Source of the DNA: Lamellibrachia columna
Lineage: Eukaryota > Annelida > Polychaeta > Sabellida > Siboglinidae
Assembly (NCBI GenBank): GCA_963662155.1
Contig: OY759261.1
Location: 47,175,911 to 47,239,910 of the forward strand
Direction: 5' to 3'
DNA: 64,000 nt
Shown here: positions 32,763 to 64,000 of the stretch, one piece after another
Layout of the letters: each line of letters opens with the position of its first letter
Numbering within the stretch: the stretch's first letter is position 1
Notes under the pieces: model-generated
The model's input: the letters and a program-made list of their open reading frames with translations, nothing else
Database searches by the model: none
What the model was told of the DNA's origin: nothing
Position numbers and translations under genes: made by a program

Positions 32763-35153
32763 CAAGTCCTGACATTTTGTGCTGACAAATTTATCATAAC
32801 TACTTGCAAGCAGGACTGGTTCCAGTCAGAGATGGCAATAACCAGCACATGTTGTTGTCGATGTAACACAGCATAGTTGTTACAGGTTAAACAAGTATTC
32901 CTTGCTGTCCTAATTGACCAATTGTCGCATTTGAAAATTTGTGTTTTAAGTACGATATTGCCGATTGGCTGAACATTTTATATTTTCATATTATTGTACC
33001 ACTTTGTCAAATGAATGTTTCTCGTTCTGATGGTTGTGTTTTTAAGTCAATTATGAGGTTTGACACCAGCAGTGAAAGTGGTAGTGAAGAGGGTGTCTCT
33101 TCTCGACTCACCCAGTGCCCGAGAATATCGACTCACCCAGTGGCTGAGAATACGCCCACTAAAGTGGCGACTTCACAGGCCGATTGCAGCATCACTTAAA
33201 AAACAATTATCTCTGTAACAAAATGATCAAATCACACCATGCAGCTTCCAGGAAAAACACAACTTTGAGTGACATAATTATCACACAAAGATGAGTTATA
33301 TCATTTTGAAGCTTTTAATGCTGCATCTGATGAACTATTGTCTGATTAGCAGGGATATATATTCAACACCTACCACAAGACGTTACCAATGTATGCTGAG
33401 AATGATGACCCAGTTAAAGTTGTGTTTCAACGTCTGGGCACGTGTCTTTATTTTACAATGCTCAATGTGATATGGAAACATTTGTTGCAAGTTCCCTGAT
33501 AGACAAATACGAAACAATATCAATTCAAGTATAACATTGTCAGTTTATTTCTTAGCAGGTTGGTTAAAACAGTCTACAATCATAACGTGTATATATGACT
33601 GTCTAATAACTAAACAAGCACATATCTCTAGCAGCAGTTGGTAAGACTGAGATATCAGAAAACAAAACCAACAAACAAATACAAAATAAATGAAAAATAA
33701 GCAAAATGTTATTGTGTAACAATAACAGTTACAAGCAAACGTGTCATTATTTCGTTAATGTCAACCAGCATGCCATTAACAAACATTAATCGGCTACATT
33801 TACAAATTGTTAGCCACCCATAAAGTATAACTGTGTATATATATTACAATTTACTACACCCTGCATTCAACTGAAACATAAAAGTGAAACTGTGGTTTGA
33901 CTTCTATACACACATTTTAAGAAATACTGCATCTTTCCATTATCAACTTTTCTCTCCTTATATTGCATTTCGTCATCTTTCTGCCACATATTTTATTACC
34001 TTTCTCTTATAGCACCTGTGCACACACAGTCACACACCAAGTTTATAAGCCCTGAAGAGAGGGAAGAAGATATATAAATATATATATCGTATTCGACTTA
34101 ATAATCATACAGTATGCTTGAAAACAATTGGGCCATGCAAAAATGTCAAGGAATCTGTTCTTATAAGCATCGAATATGGTACATACATGCACACACACAC
34201 ACCATAGCACGTTAAAAAATAATATTTTATCTGTACCAAGTGTGGCAGAAATGCATGCGGGTTTAATTCTGGGGAAATGCTGATGGGTTGTGGAAGAAAC
34301 AAAGGAGCAAAAGTGTAAACTTCAGGCAGCTTCAATCAACAAACAACTGTTAATTCATCACTAATGGCTAGAACACAACATTGCCCCGACTCAATGCTGC
34401 ATTAAGTCTTACAAGTGTTCATAGAGATGATACCCACTGTCATACGAGACATGGTTGACTAAATGCAAACAAAAAGTGCTAGGTTAACAATACAATACAA
34501 ACTACTCAGCATGTGCATCAACATGCATAACACAATGGACAAGTAAAAGGCAAAATGTTTCTTTTCAAAATGTGATTGTCTCATGCAAATTAGAAAAATA
34601 TAAAAACAGACAAAGTCATTTCATAATTGCATTAAAATAATTTTTTTAAACATACTTTAAATTTTTTATAGTGGAGCAGTCTCACCGAATATAGATTTAC
34701 ATTGTTGTGGTCTCTATACATTCGTTTACATAAACTCTCCCTAGAACTGTTATGTACACATCATACGTGAAAATAACAGTAAATTTCTCCATTCTGGAAA
34801 CAGTACGAGAATACTCATTATGAATACTTTGTACATTGTATCTGAAAACTCCAGAACTCCGAAAGTGTTCTGAATTTCCATTCAAGTATGCTTAATGGAA
34901 TGGTTACTGCACTTTTTTTGCGCAAATAAATTTGACAATAGATGTTGCCCTGGCAACAAAAAGTGGCGGTCATTAGGTCGTCTGACAGCAGATAAAGCAG
35001 CAGTTGTTATACATTTAAGTAGCCCAAAAGCTGTCACCCTTTCTAAGAGCAGGGAAATAAAAAAAGCTGTTGTAACTGATAACATGATAGGGGTGAACAG
35101 TTATTTATGTCATAGTCCTTGTGTCACATTGTTTCCACGGTTCATGAGGGACT
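32763..35153. other. Tail-to-tail region between AKR and mutase; 3' UTRs
   Basis: No gene is seen. Candidate poly(A) hexamers are TTTATT at 33447-33452 and 33544-33549 for the minus-strand mutase, and AATAAA at 33685-33690 on the plus strand. The open frame at 32939-33199 is unsupported. Confidence 0.5.
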
Positions 35154-62997
<27,844 letters not shown>

Positions 62998-63639
62998 GGT
63001 AATGGGGGCTGGTCAAACAATACCAACAGAATACATCTAAAGTATTTAAACAAGAAAAGTTTCTTGAAAACCTGGCTTCGACTACCGTTATTCCAGGCAC
63101 CGAAGTTGTTGTCTAAAAGGACCTTGACCTCAAATCACGGTATGTTCGTCATGTTCCCAGCCGCCAAATAAACAAAATTATTAGTATAAAAGTGTGCACC
63201 AGGGGACTCTCGAATTTCATGTATTTAATATTTAGTGGGTGATTCCATAATTTCGGTACATTTTGTGTCCTTGGTAATGGCAATTTTTTAATACAATACA
63301 AAATCGAAATATTTATTTTTTAATCATACAAATATATCCGTTTTATGTAACTATTTATCAAGTTGTTTCTGTTAATAAATTAAAAATAAAACATGCGTTT
63401 TATGTCAACCATATCAAAAATCGCCTATCCAGAGAACTAAATCGGATAATGATATTCCCTGAAGTCGGTGCAGCTTAAACAATTTTGACAGTCTAGACCC
63501 ACTGGGAACTAAAACAAAAAGTAATGCGTTCATCCACATTTCAATGCATTTCAATGATATTATGCGCAATTAATTACACATTTTATTTTATTTCACTTGT
63601 CCAGACACTGTAAGTCCACTACGCCACGCACCAAATTTT

Positions 63640-63830
63640 GGATCCCGGATGGTTCGGCCCACGACGGGTTCGGCCCACGCCGACGGATGGTTCGGCCTAG
63701 TCGATTCGGCCCACGCAGACGGATGGTTCGGCCCATTTCACTGTCGCTATTGAAATCAGTGACGGTCGATTCGGCCCACTGCAACTATAAGCGGCGGAAA
63801 CCTAAGAATAGTCGTTTCGGCCCACGGCCT
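63640..63830 (+). repeat. Degenerate GATGGTTCGGCCCACG repeat
   Basis: (G/C)GGATGG-TTCGGCCCACG recurs five or more times with spacers, in a GC-richer block at the window edge. Confidence 0.8.
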
Positions 63831-64000
63831 GAATCAATAAGAAAGGCGGAGGGGCGGAAATTATGATTGCGCACAGAAACATACGTACACGCTAATATAT
63901 TAATAATGATCTGGAACTATTTATAGAAATATAGCAATACAAATAAATTAAAAGAAAGTGGTTGACATAATAAAATAGGAAGAAGAAGAATGAAAGCTGT

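Overview
This is animal nuclear DNA. Four conserved metazoan genes are split into many short exons with GT-AG junctions, separated by AT-rich introns full of SINEs, LINE fragments, DNA transposons, microsatellites and minisatellites. There is no operon structure. The repeat spectrum suggests a marine invertebrate, possibly a lophotrochozoan, but I cannot fix the phylum from the sequence alone.

Layout: (1) About 2,167-15,465 (+) is the 3' portion of an LRRFIP1/2-type coiled-coil gene, 11 exons and 365 residues, with its start outside the window. Its introns hold a Jockey-like LINE remnant, a 36-bp minisatellite, a SINE, a long polypyrimidine tract and a 2.5-kb 39-bp minisatellite. (2) 20,340-24,131 (-) is a cytochrome b561 family ferrireductase, 4 coding exons and about 293 residues. 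(3) 27,067-32,762 (+) is an aldo-keto reductase, 7 exons and exactly 287 residues, with the full D-Y-K-H tetrad and one GC-AG intron. (4) 35,154 to about 60,684, perhaps 62,997, (-) is methylmalonyl-CoA mutase: 19 coding exons and 730 residues, plus a possible further 5' exon. All exon phases in these four models join without a frame break.

The b561 and aldo-keto reductase genes are head to head across about 3 kb that contains twin CACGTG boxes. The aldo-keto reductase and mutase genes are tail to tail. The genes share no single pathway; roles are cytoskeletal/signalling adaptor, transmembrane electron transport, carbonyl reduction and mitochondrial propionate catabolism.

The most interesting accessory feature is a 3.64-kb DNA transposon that fills most of one mutase intron (38,037-41,676). 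It has 34-bp terminal inverted repeats matching at 30 positions. It carries a decayed gene of a multicopy metazoan family with the signatures FHYSFDFAQQ and DNCGGQNKN, which I believe is the DUF7869 group. Other notable items are a minisatellite in the aldo-keto reductase intron whose unit matches 36 of 39 bases of the neighbouring b561 first coding exon, three separate tandem duplications at splice donors, a 1.26-kb imperfect palindrome, and a TIR-bearing non-autonomous family present three times.
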